Assembly: GCA_963682055.1 (NCBI GenBank)
Contig: OY821741.1
Coordinates: 12,839,197-12,903,196, forward strand
Source of the DNA: Primula veris
Lineage: Eukaryota; Streptophyta; Magnoliopsida; Ericales; Primulaceae
DNA: 64,000 nt
Direction of reading: 5' to 3'
The notes under the pieces were generated by a model. That model was not told the origin of the DNA and did not search any database. It was given only the letters and a program-made list of their open reading frames with translations. Each line of letters starts with the position of its first letter. Positions within the stretch are counted from its first letter, which is position 1. Of this stretch, positions 28,266-38,514 are shown in pieces. Position numbers and translations under genes: made by a program.

Positions 28266-29347
28266 GGTGAATAATCATACATTTTTTAAGGATCCCGTCT
28301 TCTTGAACAAGTATGAACCCTTTTTTTTTTCTTAAACTAAAAAACAGAACCAAACTTCTTTTCTCAATCTTATAAAAAAAATTAACAACCCACAAAACAT
28401 CTCCAACAAACAATCCCAAATACACACTGACACACACACATATGTATAGAGGGTGAATAAGCATACATTTCCTAAGGATCTCATCAGCTTCAAAAGTTGG
28501 GTTTTTTCTGGGCTTTTTTGTCAGAAAATAGAAACCCAACTTTTTTTTCCCTCTTAGCTTATCAGCTTAAACTCTGCAACAAACAAGCACTTCTATATAA
28601 TACACTTCTTATCAACAAAAAAAAATAGTACCCAGCTTTTTTCTCAATCAATTAAAAAAAAAAACCTTAAAACAGCTGCAACAAACAATCCCAAACACGA
28701 GGTCAAGCCCGTGTGAAATTTATGCAATAATTGAGGATATCAGAACCTTAAAGGATGGCAAGAACTGGAGTTTCACTTGGGGACCGAGATGCACTAACGG
28801 TGCAGCCAATTAGTTAGCTATTTTTGCGAGTTCTCTTTCGTATGTATTGCCTGACCTCTTATGGTCGTGTATTGAGAAAGACTTATCTTAATGTTATGAG
28901 GTTTTCAAAAACACAATCCCAAATACACACACATATACATATATAGAGAGAGAGAAAGGGAGTATTTTTTTCTTGTGTTTTTAGTCAACAAATAGCTTCA
29001 AGCTCTAATCCAATTAACCCAAATATAAAATCTCAGTCTAACAAAAAAAAAAATCTGAACTTATAATCTGCAACAAACAAGTCCTTATAAATAGATATTG
29101 AGTTTTTTGTTACTTACCCAGAAAAAAAGCTTCAAGCTTTAAGCCAATTAACTCAAAAAAATCTCATTCTAATCAAAAAAAAAAAAAAACTTAAAAGCTG
29201 CAACACACACATACATACATACACATATACATATATAGAGAGAGAGATAGAGAGAAGGTGAATTAACATACATTTTTTAAGGATCTCATCTTCTTCAATA
29301 AGTGTGAACCCACTTTTATCAAACTCTGCTCTGATTTCGTCTTCCAT
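21441..29347 (-). CDS. POLA2: DNA polymerase alpha subunit B (16 exons, 619 aa)
   Basis: This is the accessory B subunit of the DNA polymerase alpha-primase complex that starts DNA chains in the nucleus. Exons, in transcript order: 29347-29272, 27602-27527, 26288-26163, 25956-25590, 25497-25402, 25028-24949, 24424-24352, 24269-24093, 23791-23687, 23598-23503, 23419-23327, 23220-23182, 23085-23044, 22674-22547, 22459-22333, 21599-21441. The frame holds throughout. Seen: a helical N-terminal domain (MEDEIRAEFDKSGF, then SPSDLVSSWE), a linker with TPFNLRKSKF, an OB-like region with GIEGLNPSGHCL, and the inactive phosphoesterase fold (GPFIDSEHPD, then IPSIRDAHHD, then YPLYPP). The C-terminus reads PGRLAKGEGAGFFVEI. 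Intron 14 uses a GC donor (AAAG then GCATGT); the flanking codons are conserved, so this is a real GC-AG intron. Intron 1 holds repeated copies of exon 1. Length fits the family (~600 aa). Confidence 0.97.
27037..27066 (+). repeat. Short tandem repeat of TATGGAT
   Basis: A 7-bp TATGGAT unit recurs about four times in POLA2 intron 2. It is a simple repeat with no known role. Confidence 0.7.
28281..28320 (-). pseudogene. Exon-1-like copy B in POLA2 intron 1
   Basis: It encodes GFILVQEDGILKK, matching GFTLIEEDEILKK at the end of the true exon 1. It is followed by an intact donor (T then GTATGA) in the same phase. Upstream it is preceded by a pyrimidine run with no near ATG, so it looks like a copy rather than a working first exon. 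Downstream of the donor it carries the same GA/TA/CA compound microsatellite as the true exon. Confidence 0.75.
28467..28503 (-). pseudogene. Exon-1-like copy C in POLA2 intron 1, with in-frame ATG
   Basis: It encodes PTFEADEILRK followed by a donor (T then GTATGC) in the same phase as the true exon 1. An in-frame ATG at 28537-28539 precedes it, so it could serve as an alternative first exon giving a different N-terminus (MGFYFLTKKPRKN start). No expression evidence is available from sequence. Confidence 0.65.
28724..28891 (+). pseudogene. RNase H-like retroelement fragment in POLA2 intron 1
   Basis: A plus-strand frame reads IIEDIRTLKDGKNWSFTWGP, then RCTNGAAN, one stop, then LAIFASSLSYVLPDLLWSCI and a terminal stop. 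The order helix, SFTWGPR-N-AAN-LA, then LPDLL is the C-terminal end of the RNase H-like domain (RVT_3 type) found in plant LINE-derived sequences. It is a dead fragment lying among the copied exon-1 modules. Confidence 0.65.
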
Positions 29348-29560
29348 CTCTCTCTCTATCTAGGTTTTTTTTCTAGAGAGAGAGTGATAATTGGGGGTAA
29401 GATATGGCGGGAAAATCATGGTCTTAGGTTTTTTTTATATTTTTTTATTGGGTTATAAGTTTAATTTTATTATTCTTACCCATCAACTTTTTTACTTTTA
29501 CTGATTTTGGTCCCCTAGTTTTTTAAGTTTTTGTGATTTTTTTAGTATTTTTTCTAATGT

Positions 29561-29741
29561 CACTGCCAAAAAAAATGTACAAATTGTTATAAGAATTGTG
29601 ACGGTTTTATTTGTAACGAGCTTATTAGCTATGCTTTTTGTGACGGGTTTGTGACGAGACAGTTAATTTGTGACAGGATGGTGCATTTGTGACAGTTTTA
29701 TGACATGTTTTGACTCATAAAATCAACATTATTTTGTAGTG
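29561..29741. mobile_element. Small CACTA-like non-autonomous element
   Basis: The right end is ATTTTGTAGTG, the inverse of the CACTACAAAA terminus typical of plant CACTA (En/Spm) transposons. The left end is CACTGCCAAAAAAAATG. Inside, GTGACGG/GTGACAG-type phrases recur, as in CACTA subterminal repeats. The left terminus is imperfect and the target duplication is not clear. Confidence 0.5.
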
Positions 29742-29966
29742 AGTACCCGTATGCGTACGAGCTATGTTGCACGATACGGGTACGAATATCATAATTCATA
29801 ACAGGTACCATTCAAGTACGGACATACGATAAAAAATGAAAATTTTCGATACAGCACGACAAAGGGACGACAAAAAATAATAACTATAATTAGTACATAT
29901 GATATATATTAAAAGACACCTACATATACATATGATAAAGTGAGAGAAGGGGGTGGACAAGAATAC

Positions 29967-30006
29967 ATTTTTTAATCATATCGTCTTCTTGAACAATTGT
30001 GAACCC
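29967..30006 (-). pseudogene. Exon-1-like copy upstream of POLA2
   Basis: It encodes GFTIVQEDDMIKK and is followed by a donor (T then GTATTC) in the same phase as POLA2 exon 1, 620 bp upstream of the real start. No in-frame ATG is seen close by. It shows that the exon-1 module was copied outward as well as into intron 1. Confidence 0.7.
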
Positions 30007-31028
30007 ATTTTTATAAACATATTTTACCTTATACTACTTAAGTCAAGCCTTACCATTGACTGCTCTTTTAAGTGTTAAGTGTGTAGTTTTTAAGTATGAA
30101 AAGACCTCGCAGGAGCACAAGGACAGTTGTAGTATTTCTCAGGTAAAGTACCCAAGTTATCGAATCTAGGGACGGATTTATGGTAGTATTAAACTTTGTT
30201 TTCGAATTAAATATAATGAGGGCTTAAATATACGTAGAGAGAATCGTTAGTGGGCAAATGCAGAGCGTTTGACGAATCGTTCTCTCCCTGCGAGATGAAT
30301 ACTAATAATTTCTAATGATTTTTACAACGTTTCCAATACTAGGGTCGTCAATCCTAATTATGCAACTACGTGCAGAGTTGTATTGAATAAAACTAATGAG
30401 TTGGAAAGGTGGTCAATCCTAACATACAACTTCCAGCTAATTAAATTCAATATATGTTTATCTTTTTATATTTTTTTTACTAGGCTAACTAAATTATCAA
30501 CATATAAATAATTAGTTACGAACTTAGAGAATTATTTTTAGCGTTGTAATTACTAACAACGGATCTAAGTTTAACTTTTTGATTTTTTTTAACTAGGCTA
30601 GGGTTATTCATCAACTTATAAATTAAAAGGTACGTATCTAGCATTCGAGAAACAAATAACAAAAATATTGAGATAAAGCGACACAAGATACGTAAGGGAA
30701 AATACGTCTCACTTTGATGTAAAAAGTGTTGGATTTTGAGAGTTTTTATTCATAAAATTCTTACTCTCTCTTCCTCTCTTTAATTTCGAAATATGAATCT
30801 GAAATGAATGAAAATGGACCGGGTAAAGAAGTATTTATAATCCCACAACCCTAACAAACTATATATTTTAAAACTTAAAAATCTGAACAGAATTGACCGG
30901 TCAGGTTCCAGAATCTTCTTTTCTTCTTATGTATCTTCCATTAATTTCGTTTTCCAACTTCTTTGGAGCTGATTTCAGACCCTTCAACTTCTAAATTCTT
31001 CTTCCTTGGTCATTGGGCCCTCTTGAGT
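30007..31028. other. Intergenic DNA upstream of POLA2
   Basis: No gene is recognised. Two related phrases with GGTCGTCAATCCTAATTATG and GGTGGTCAATCCTAACATAC occur about 75 bp apart near 30342 and 30410. A stretch ending in ACTAGGCTA recurs near 30480 and 30590. Confidence 0.5.
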
Positions 31029-31250
31029 CACTGTCTTGGAAGAGTTTTCCTTGGAAGAGTTTTGCTTAAAAAAAACAACATACTCATTCTGGATGAAGTA
31101 ACAATGTACATTCATTCTACAACAGATGGAGTTATACAAAATATTACTGTATTAGTCAAAAGTTTAAAGATCGATCAATAGACAGCTCACATAATTCACA
31201 CAGTCATTGATAGTGAACTAATTCTGGTGCTAAGTGACGGTATATAAGAT
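31029..31250 (+). pseudogene. Relic of an ABCC (MRP-type) transporter nucleotide-binding domain
   Basis: The frame reads LGRVLLKKNNILILDEVT, the run-up to and Walker B of the second ABCC nucleotide-binding domain. It continues STTDGVIQNIT and, after one in-frame TAG (31179-31181), TAHIIHTVIDSELILVLSDG. That matches the H-loop and following strand, where functional proteins have AHRIPTVIDSD. The catalytic DE pair is kept but the His of the H-loop context is altered (AHII). The relic stops where the hairpin element at 31251 begins, and no further domain is seen beyond it. Confidence 0.8.
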
Positions 31251-32256
31251 GGGGAGTCTCTTTTGAGCTGTCAAATCACTCATTTGAGGCTCCAAATTAC
31301 TCAAACGAGGACCTCGTTAAAAACCAGGTCCACGTCACATCTTATTTTTATTTATTTTTTCAATTCATTCCACTCAATTTTATTACAAAATAAATAACTC
31401 TAACACCACTTCATTACATCTCATTACACTTCATTTATCTACAAAATAAATAAATTTACCCACTCTATCACACTATTAATTAATACATTCCTCTGCTTTT
31501 TTTTTCCATTCAAACTAAATACAAAATTAAAATATTTTATAATCATAATATTATATAAAGTTAACACTTTAAATTAATTTATATTTTGCACTTTTTTATT
31601 TATTAATTTTGTTACTTCCGAGTAAATAATTAAATTGTTTCCAAAAACCATACACGTCATTATTTTCTTCCGTGATTTCAAATAGTACGTCCGTGATTTT
31701 TTAAATTCGTACTTGATTTGATTTCAACTCCATTACAAGATATCTATAACCTTAAGGCTAGAGAAAAGGTTATAGATATCTTGTAATGGAGTTGAAATCA
31801 AATCAAGCACGAATTTAAAAAATCACGGACGTACTATTTGAAATCACGGAAGAAAATAATGACGTGTATGGTTTTTGGAAACAATTTAATTATTTACTCG
31901 GAAGTAACAAAATTAATAAATAAAAAAATGCAAAATATAAATTAATTGAAAGTGTTAACTTGATATAATATTATGATTATAAAATATTTTAATTTTGTAT
32001 TTAGTTTGAATGGAAAAAAAAGCAGAGGAATGTATTAATTAATAGTGTGATAGAGTGGGTAAATTTATTTATTTTGTAGATAAATGAAGTGTAATGAGAT
32101 GTAATGAAGTGGTGTTAGAGTTATTTATTTTGTAATAAAATTGAGTGAAATGAATTGAAAAAATAAATAAAAATAAGATGTGACATGACCTGGTCCTCGT
32201 TTGATTAATTTGAAGCCTCAAATAGGTAATTTGACAGCTCAAAAGAGACTCCCCCG
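31251..32256. mobile_element. 1-kb near-perfect hairpin (fold-back) element
   Basis: The left arm 31251-31753 and right arm 31766-32255 are inverted copies with few differences, separated by a loop of about 12 nt. The ends read GGGGAGTCTCTTTTGAGCTG and its inverse. The 8-bp TATAAGAT flanks both sides (31243-31250 and 32257-32264); a 9-bp version has one mismatch. That fits a hAT- or Mutator-type target duplication. There is no coding capacity. If transcribed it would form a ~490-bp double-stranded RNA. Confidence 0.88.
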
Positions 32257-32264
32257 TATAAGAT

Positions 32265-33717
32265 ACTAAACATATAACATAGTATATTAGGTGGATGTTT
32301 CAAAATTATAAAAAAAAAAGTATCATTTTTCATCTACTAGTTTACATTATATTTTTTTAATTTTTACTTTATAAAATGCTAAGGGATGATCGTCCCAAAG
32401 AAATTTTTTACGATCCCATGTACTCAATTTTACTTTCCATTTAATTTTCTGATAGATATTTGCTCTACGATGCTTGCTATTTGCTCTACGCTGCTCCAAA
32501 CTTCAAGGCCAAAACATACTAAACATAATTGCTCTACATAAACAAAAAAAATAGCAGAGTTCGACACGCCATCCAAATTATACTGTAAATAGAATAATCT
32601 TTATTCTCGAGGTTAATAAAGGAATATATGAGATCACAGAGTTTCAACAACCTTGCAAAATCACACGACTGAATCTCAGATATTTGCATTAATTTTGTAT
32701 AGATTAGATGGACTTCTTATAGTTTATTATTTTTCCATTGCTTACTAAACGATGATCCCTATCAATTAGTTTTGAAACTCAAGAAACTTGTTAGTAACAT
32801 AGCATTATTATTTATAGCTAGAACATATCTGTACCTATGTGTATTTGAAATAAATACAATTCATTTGGTAAGTAAATCGAAATATATAGGAACATTAATT
32901 GTTTATATAGGATAGAACTTGAGAAGTTCAAATAATTGAGTTACTGGATATGAAAATCGCATCATAAATTAATTGTTAGAAGTTAGTCTTGAGCAACTAT
33001 GTTTGTTTTTGGATATAAAATCTTTGTATTAGTAGTATTCTGTTACCATGATAATTAGTACATACCGTGGTAATTTTAGCTATATTGTCTTTAAATTATC
33101 TATAACAAAATTACCAAGGTAGCATACTAATATAAGAAATATTGTATTTAAACGTAATTCAAAATTTTACCCAACAAAAATCAAGAGACGACATATTAGC
33201 AAATTGCTTGTTTTGGCTCAAGCTAAGGTTAGCTATATGTAAGAAAAAATAAGAAGTTTTGTGGAATGTGTTTACTTTTCAATTGACTCGAAGTGTATAT
33301 TTTTTAGGGGAAATTATCACATTTGTGAAAGTGTATTTCATTTATTAAATGAATAAAGAATTATGAAAAGGCGAGAGATTACAATAACAATTTTTTTTTG
33401 CCAAATGAAGTCGTTTTTACACCATGATACAATACATGAAGAGCCTAAATTATTTGATGGTCTACTTTGGGTAATATAAAAGACAACACTTTATTTTTAT
33501 TTTAAAATAGTTCAAATTTATTAAATTTTCTGTGATTTTTTCTTTAAAAACATGATATAAATTTTATCATACAACATAAAAAATAACGCTTAAAAAATTC
33601 TAGAACTTAGGTCTAAAAAAGGCATCAAACCGATCATGTACGAGAATATGATAAGTAATATAAGTTCTATAAATACTGTAGGTAAAGTAAAACTATGACT
33701 CTCTTTTTTATTCTAAG
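32265..33717. other. AT-rich DNA without a gene
   Basis: Only short low-complexity frames are present. Near 32470-32500 the phrase TTTGCTCTACG is repeated. Nothing conserved is recognised. Confidence 0.6.
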
Positions 33718-33879
33718 ATGCATAATAATACTCAGATGGTTTACCTAACATTATTACCACATGACTTGCGCTTTTCACCCACATATGAGGAGTTGGTGGT
33801 TTTTTATATGAAGAGCAAGTATTCTGCACTAGCAAGCAACATTATTGGTGAAGTTAATGTGTATTGTTATGAGTCTTGG
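33718..33879 (+). pseudogene. NAC-domain transcription factor fragment (exon 1 part)
   Basis: The frame reads LPHDLRFSPTYEELVVFYMK, then SALASNIIGEVNVYCYESWE. This follows NAC subdomains A and B (LPPGFRF-PTDEELV-YLK, then II-EVDLYK-PWEL). Key changes are PPGFRF to PHDLRF and DEEL to YEEL. No subdomain C-E exon is visible within the next 2 kb. I read it as a gene fragment, probably dead. Confidence 0.6.
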
Positions 33880-35441
33880 GAATTATACTACCTATGTTAC
33901 TTTCATAGTTTCATGTTATTTTGGAAATTAGTGTATAAAAATGAAATGTTTGAGTTTATTATATGTATACAAATTCTTTAGTTTATATGAAGAAAAAAAG
34001 AAGTAGAAATATGTTGTATATTATAAACAAGGACAATAAGGGAATATGAGAATAAATATAATTTCTAAACATATTGAAATAAAAATAGAATTATAATAGG
34101 AAAATTTAGCTATACATGCTAATTGAAGGTTATTGGCTAATACCTTATGCTAAATTAGTCTAATAATTTATACTTAGCACAAAAATTTCCATTATTGTAC
34201 TTATGAATCTTTTCGTTTTGCTAAATCAATTTAGAGAGCTCTCTAATAATTACTTGATCAATAAGGAATCACGTTACATGCACAATTTACCTATCATTAG
34301 TAGTAATTGTTTCCTTAGTTATAACATCCGTATCACCTAATATGGTGGCAAAACAGTCGTAGTTTCTAGTCCCACATAGTTACATTTTTTTCTTTTAAAA
34401 CTATATATTAAACTCATTGGTAATTGGTAATGATTATTTCTTTCATCAAATCAAATATTTGTGTTAAACAAATATAAAATATTTATTTACTAATTTTCAT
34501 TCATCTCTTTTTGTTATCGCTATATATATGCATAGAATGAAGAATTATATGCATATTACTCAACAAACTAGTGTAACTTAACAGGTCAACAAACCCAACT
34601 TTAATTTTGATACGATTTTTCCTTTTAATCTATGTTTTTTCCATATTTAATACTTGTTTTCGTAAGTTTTATTCTATTGTTTGTTCCGGTTTATCTATAA
34701 TGTATGTTCTTCATTGTTCAAAATATACTCTCACATTGTTAGGCATTTATATAAGTATAAGATAGATATACACACTCATGTCTATTAGAATAGAAAAGAC
34801 ATATGATCTTTATATAATTCAGTGTTTAGAATATTTATTTTGTTTTATGAACATGACTTTTTATTGATTCTTTCATGTTGAAAAAATACTGACAATTGTT
34901 CTGCATTGATAACAGGTCCAGCGAAAAAAAATTCAATGATATTCAAGTTTTGAACAAAAGGGTGTTCCACGATGAAGCCGAGTTCAGTTAGTTTCAAAAT
35001 TTGTCTCGAAATCGCCAATGTTTGCGTATTCATTGGTGTTCTTAACATGGGGTCTGGTAAAAACATGTGAGCAAAGTAAATAAGGTGGTAATGAACCGAA
35101 TGAATCAAAAATCATGAAAAATAAAGTTATCAACAAAACCGCTATTATTTTCAATGTCAAAATGTCAGTTATGCTTTTGAGGTTATATTGTAACTGGTTT
35201 ACATTTTCTAAAACACTACCCCTTTTACCAATCAGTTTTAGTACTATCTTACCTCATATCAAACCCTACATATTTGAAAGTCACTAAATTTATTTCTATA
35301 ACTGATTACTCAGATTTTGTTTTTTTACCATTCTAGTTTATTATTTGCTTCAACTTGATATTAGTTAAAAATTATGAAAAACGTAATGATATGGACCAAC
35401 CCTTACTTGAAGAGAGAAGGTGAAAAGTGAAAAACAAAATA
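33880..35441. other. AT-rich DNA with a diverged piece of the 583-bp repeat
   Basis: Near 34680-34790 the phrase TTTATCTATAATGTATGTTC followed by TTCAAAATATACTCTCACAT matches the 583-bp unit described at 35442. A minus-strand frame of 87 codons (34845-35108) has balanced composition but I do not recognise it. No other gene is seen. Confidence 0.5.
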
Positions 35442-37005
35442 GTGATCCGTTTTCTAAGGTCAAAATTTGGAGCCAGCTCACTTTTCAGTGGCTTAATTCA
35501 CTTTTCAAAATTGGTCTAAATATATTAGTTTTTTGTTCTGGGTTTATCAATAATGTATATATGTTCAATATTATTCAAAATATACTCTGGCATGGTATGA
35601 GAGCATGTTTAACGTATATAGAAATAGATAAATGTAGAATAGAAATATTATTGATTATTTATATTTTCTGAATTTCTATTTAATATGGTATCAAAGCATG
35701 TTAAATGTAGAAAATAAATAAATAAAAGTAAAATAAAAATATTATATATTGATTGTTACTCTACATTTAATTTAAACTTAACATGATATCAGTTCATAAT
35801 CTTTAACAAATTATGAAAGAGTACACATGTATATCTCTAAATTAAATTGATGATAACTAAAATTTATTTTAAGTACTCTCAATTTTGTGTTTGTTGAGTT
35901 TATTATTTCTTTAGTATCGATTATGTGTTTGTTTTAGCAGATACTAGTTTAACATTTTTTACTTGTTTGTTTAGAAGTAGTTTGGTAAATAAATAAAAAA
36001 GCATATTTTTATTTGCTAATAAGGTGATCCGTTTTCTAATGCCAGAATTTGGAGTCGACTCACTTTTTAGTGGCTTAATTCTAATCTCAAAATTAGTCAA
36101 AATATATTTGTTCTTTGTTCCGGATTTATCTATAATGTATATATGTTCAATATTATTCAAAATATATTCTGGATATGCTATCAGCGCATGTTTAATGTAC
36201 ATAGAAATTGAAAAATTTAGAGTTGAAATATTATTGATTATTTCAATTTTTTAATTTATATTTAATATGATATCAGAGCATGTTAAATGTAAAAATAAAA
36301 TAAATAAATGTAAAATAGAAAGATTATATATTGATTGTTACTCTACATATAATTTAAAATTAACATGGTATCAGATCATACAGTTTAACAAATTTTAAAC
36401 GAGTACACTTGTATATATCTGAATTAAATTGATAGTAACTCGACATTTATTTTAAATATTCTTCATTTTGAGTTCATTGATTTTATTGTTTCTGTAGTAT
36501 CGATTATGGGTTGATTTTAGCACACACTAGTTTAACATCGTTTTACTTATATGTTCAGAAATAGTTTGGTATGGAAATAAAAAAAGCATACTTTTATTTG
36601 CTAATAAGGTGATCTGTTTCATAAGTTCAGAATTTAGAGCCACGACACTTTTCAGTGACTTAATTCTCTTCTCAAAATTAGTCGAAATATATTTAGTTTT
36701 TGTTCCAGTTTTATTTATAATGTATATATTTTCAATATTATTCAAAATATATTCTGGACATGGTATCAGGGCATGTTTATTATATATAAAAATAGAAACA
36801 TTTAAAGTATAAATATTATTGATTATTTCTATTTTTTTTAATTTATATTTAATATGGTATCAGAGCATGTTAAATGTAGAAAGAAAATAAACCAATGTAA
36901 AATAGAAATATTATATATTGATTGTTATTTTACATTTAATTTAAACTTAACATGTTATCAGATCATACTATTTAACAAATTTTGAAAGAATAAACTTGTA
37001 TATCT
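35442..37005 (+). repeat. ~583-bp tandem array with tRNA-Met PBS-like motifs
   Basis: Units start at 35442, 36024 and 36609 (GTGATCCGTTTTCTAA-type start), periods 582 and 585 bp. The third is cut near 37005 and its tail resumes at 38515. Each unit has three motifs resembling TGGTATCAGAGC: 35593, 35686, 35784; 36176, 36268, 36366; 36761, 36855, 36953. The one at 36855 is an exact match. Each unit also has TTTATCTATAATGTATATAT, a GCATGTTTAA phrase and TTTATTTGCTAATAAGGTGA. There is no long conserved frame. It may be tandemised LTR/leader sequence of a retroelement or pararetrovirus-like sequence; this is inference. Confidence 0.85.
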
Positions 37006-38514
37006 GATTAGTTGTAAATATTGTAGTATTTTATTGTTTAATGTTTTAAGAACAAATCTATAATAATATGTGCAACTTAAGTGCTATTATGTAAATTATT
37101 GTTTTGTATCATTTTACTTGTTATTGTATTATAATTGCAGAAATAAAGAGACCGGCGTTATGAGGCAATATTGAACGGGGTATTATAAATTCGGATACAA
37201 AAAAAGTTTAGTTTAGTATTTCTATTATTAAAGAAGCTACGGGAATCAGAAAATTACGATCTTTATATTTTCGGAAAGTTTGAAGAATTTTCTACAAATT
37301 TCAATCACAAAGTTTTCACAAATTTTATCATCTTAAAGATGTTAATTGAGCTACAAAAATTCGGATTATGAATAAAGAAAAGAAAAGAAAAGGAAAGTAA
37401 GTCAACATAAATCAATGCAAGCATTGATTGCATGTTTCCAAACCAGCTTCAATGTCAAAAAAAATTGTCATGAGGTTTAAAATTTGTGTTGTATCACGCG
37501 GCGAAAAAGAAAAAAACGCAGTTGCTAACTGTTGATCTACAGTTTTATTGAAAAAAACAGCGAATTCATCATGCACACTGCGCTATAAATAGATGTCAGA
37601 GCAAACAAAAAAAGGAGGAGGAGAAAAAGAAGAAAGAAAAAAAAACATAGAGAAGAAAAAAATCAGTAGTTGAGAAATGTAATAATTTCATGATTTGCAT
37701 TATTACACGGTTCATCAATCCGGGATTTGTAATATTTTGTATCACCATTCTATCTCTCTTTAATTAATATGTTTAAATTTTATTATTATGTATTGTTGCT
37801 TATTATTATGTTAGTTAGATATTAATAAAAGGTTTATGGGGTAACGCCCCGCTTTTTGTTAAAACGTTTGTATTAACGATGATTACATGCTTTTTACATA
37901 TTGATTAGAAGAAATTCTATCAATAATAATGATTATTTATTATTAAGAAAAGTTTGTTGTTATTGTGAGTTTATCAAGTTTTGACTAATTGTCGACAAAA
38001 TTACTTTTGCCATATTTAGTACTTAGTAAGAAAACTCTTTAATTTTCAAGCTACTTTAACATTATTATATAATAACCATAACTCATGTTCTACTAGTTAT
38101 TATCACCCGTTTGTAAATATTAGACTATTTTTACAAATGTGGAGCTTTTAAAAAAAGATCATCATTAATATAAATATTTTAATAGAAGTGTTGGTTAATA
38201 TTTTCCCGAAAACCTTTATCTCTAAAACTAAAAAATAAAACATTATTAACCATTAATAAAAATATATGTTTTGTTCTCTAAATATAAGATTCGAATATTA
38301 TAAAAAGGCCTTCTAAGTTATAAAAATTATTAAAAGGTTATAAATTGTGAGATTGTTATACTTTACTTCGTTAATATTTTATTTTCTTCGCAACACTTTC
38401 GTTTTGAAGTATCTTAAGTAAATTTCTTATGGACGATATAATTGTGTTATCCCGAGAAGATAATACTCAACTATCACCTAAATTTGGGTGTGTTTTTAGA
38501 AGAGACAATATCTC
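37006..38514. mobile_element. ~1.5-kb insertion inside the third tandem unit
   Basis: Unit 3 stops after AAACTTGTATATCTGA and its expected continuation (AAATTGATGGTAACTAGACA) appears only at about 38520. The intervening 1.5 kb is therefore an insert or the site of a rearrangement. It contains a TATA-like CTATAAATAG (37583), a purine-rich leader (GGAGGAGGAGAAAAAG), and a small GGGG-TAACG-CCCC hairpin near 37839. No open frame of note is present. Ends are not defined precisely, so element type is unknown. Confidence 0.5.

Noticed and set aside
34845..35108. 87-codon minus-strand frame with balanced amino-acid composition
   Set aside because: I do not recognise it, it has no neighbours on the same strand and no splice-linked partner; too weak to call a gene.
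35442..37005. CRISPR-like or rDNA-spacer array
   Set aside because: Units of ~583 bp in plant DNA with transposon-like words; no short direct repeats with unique spacers and no rRNA sequence.
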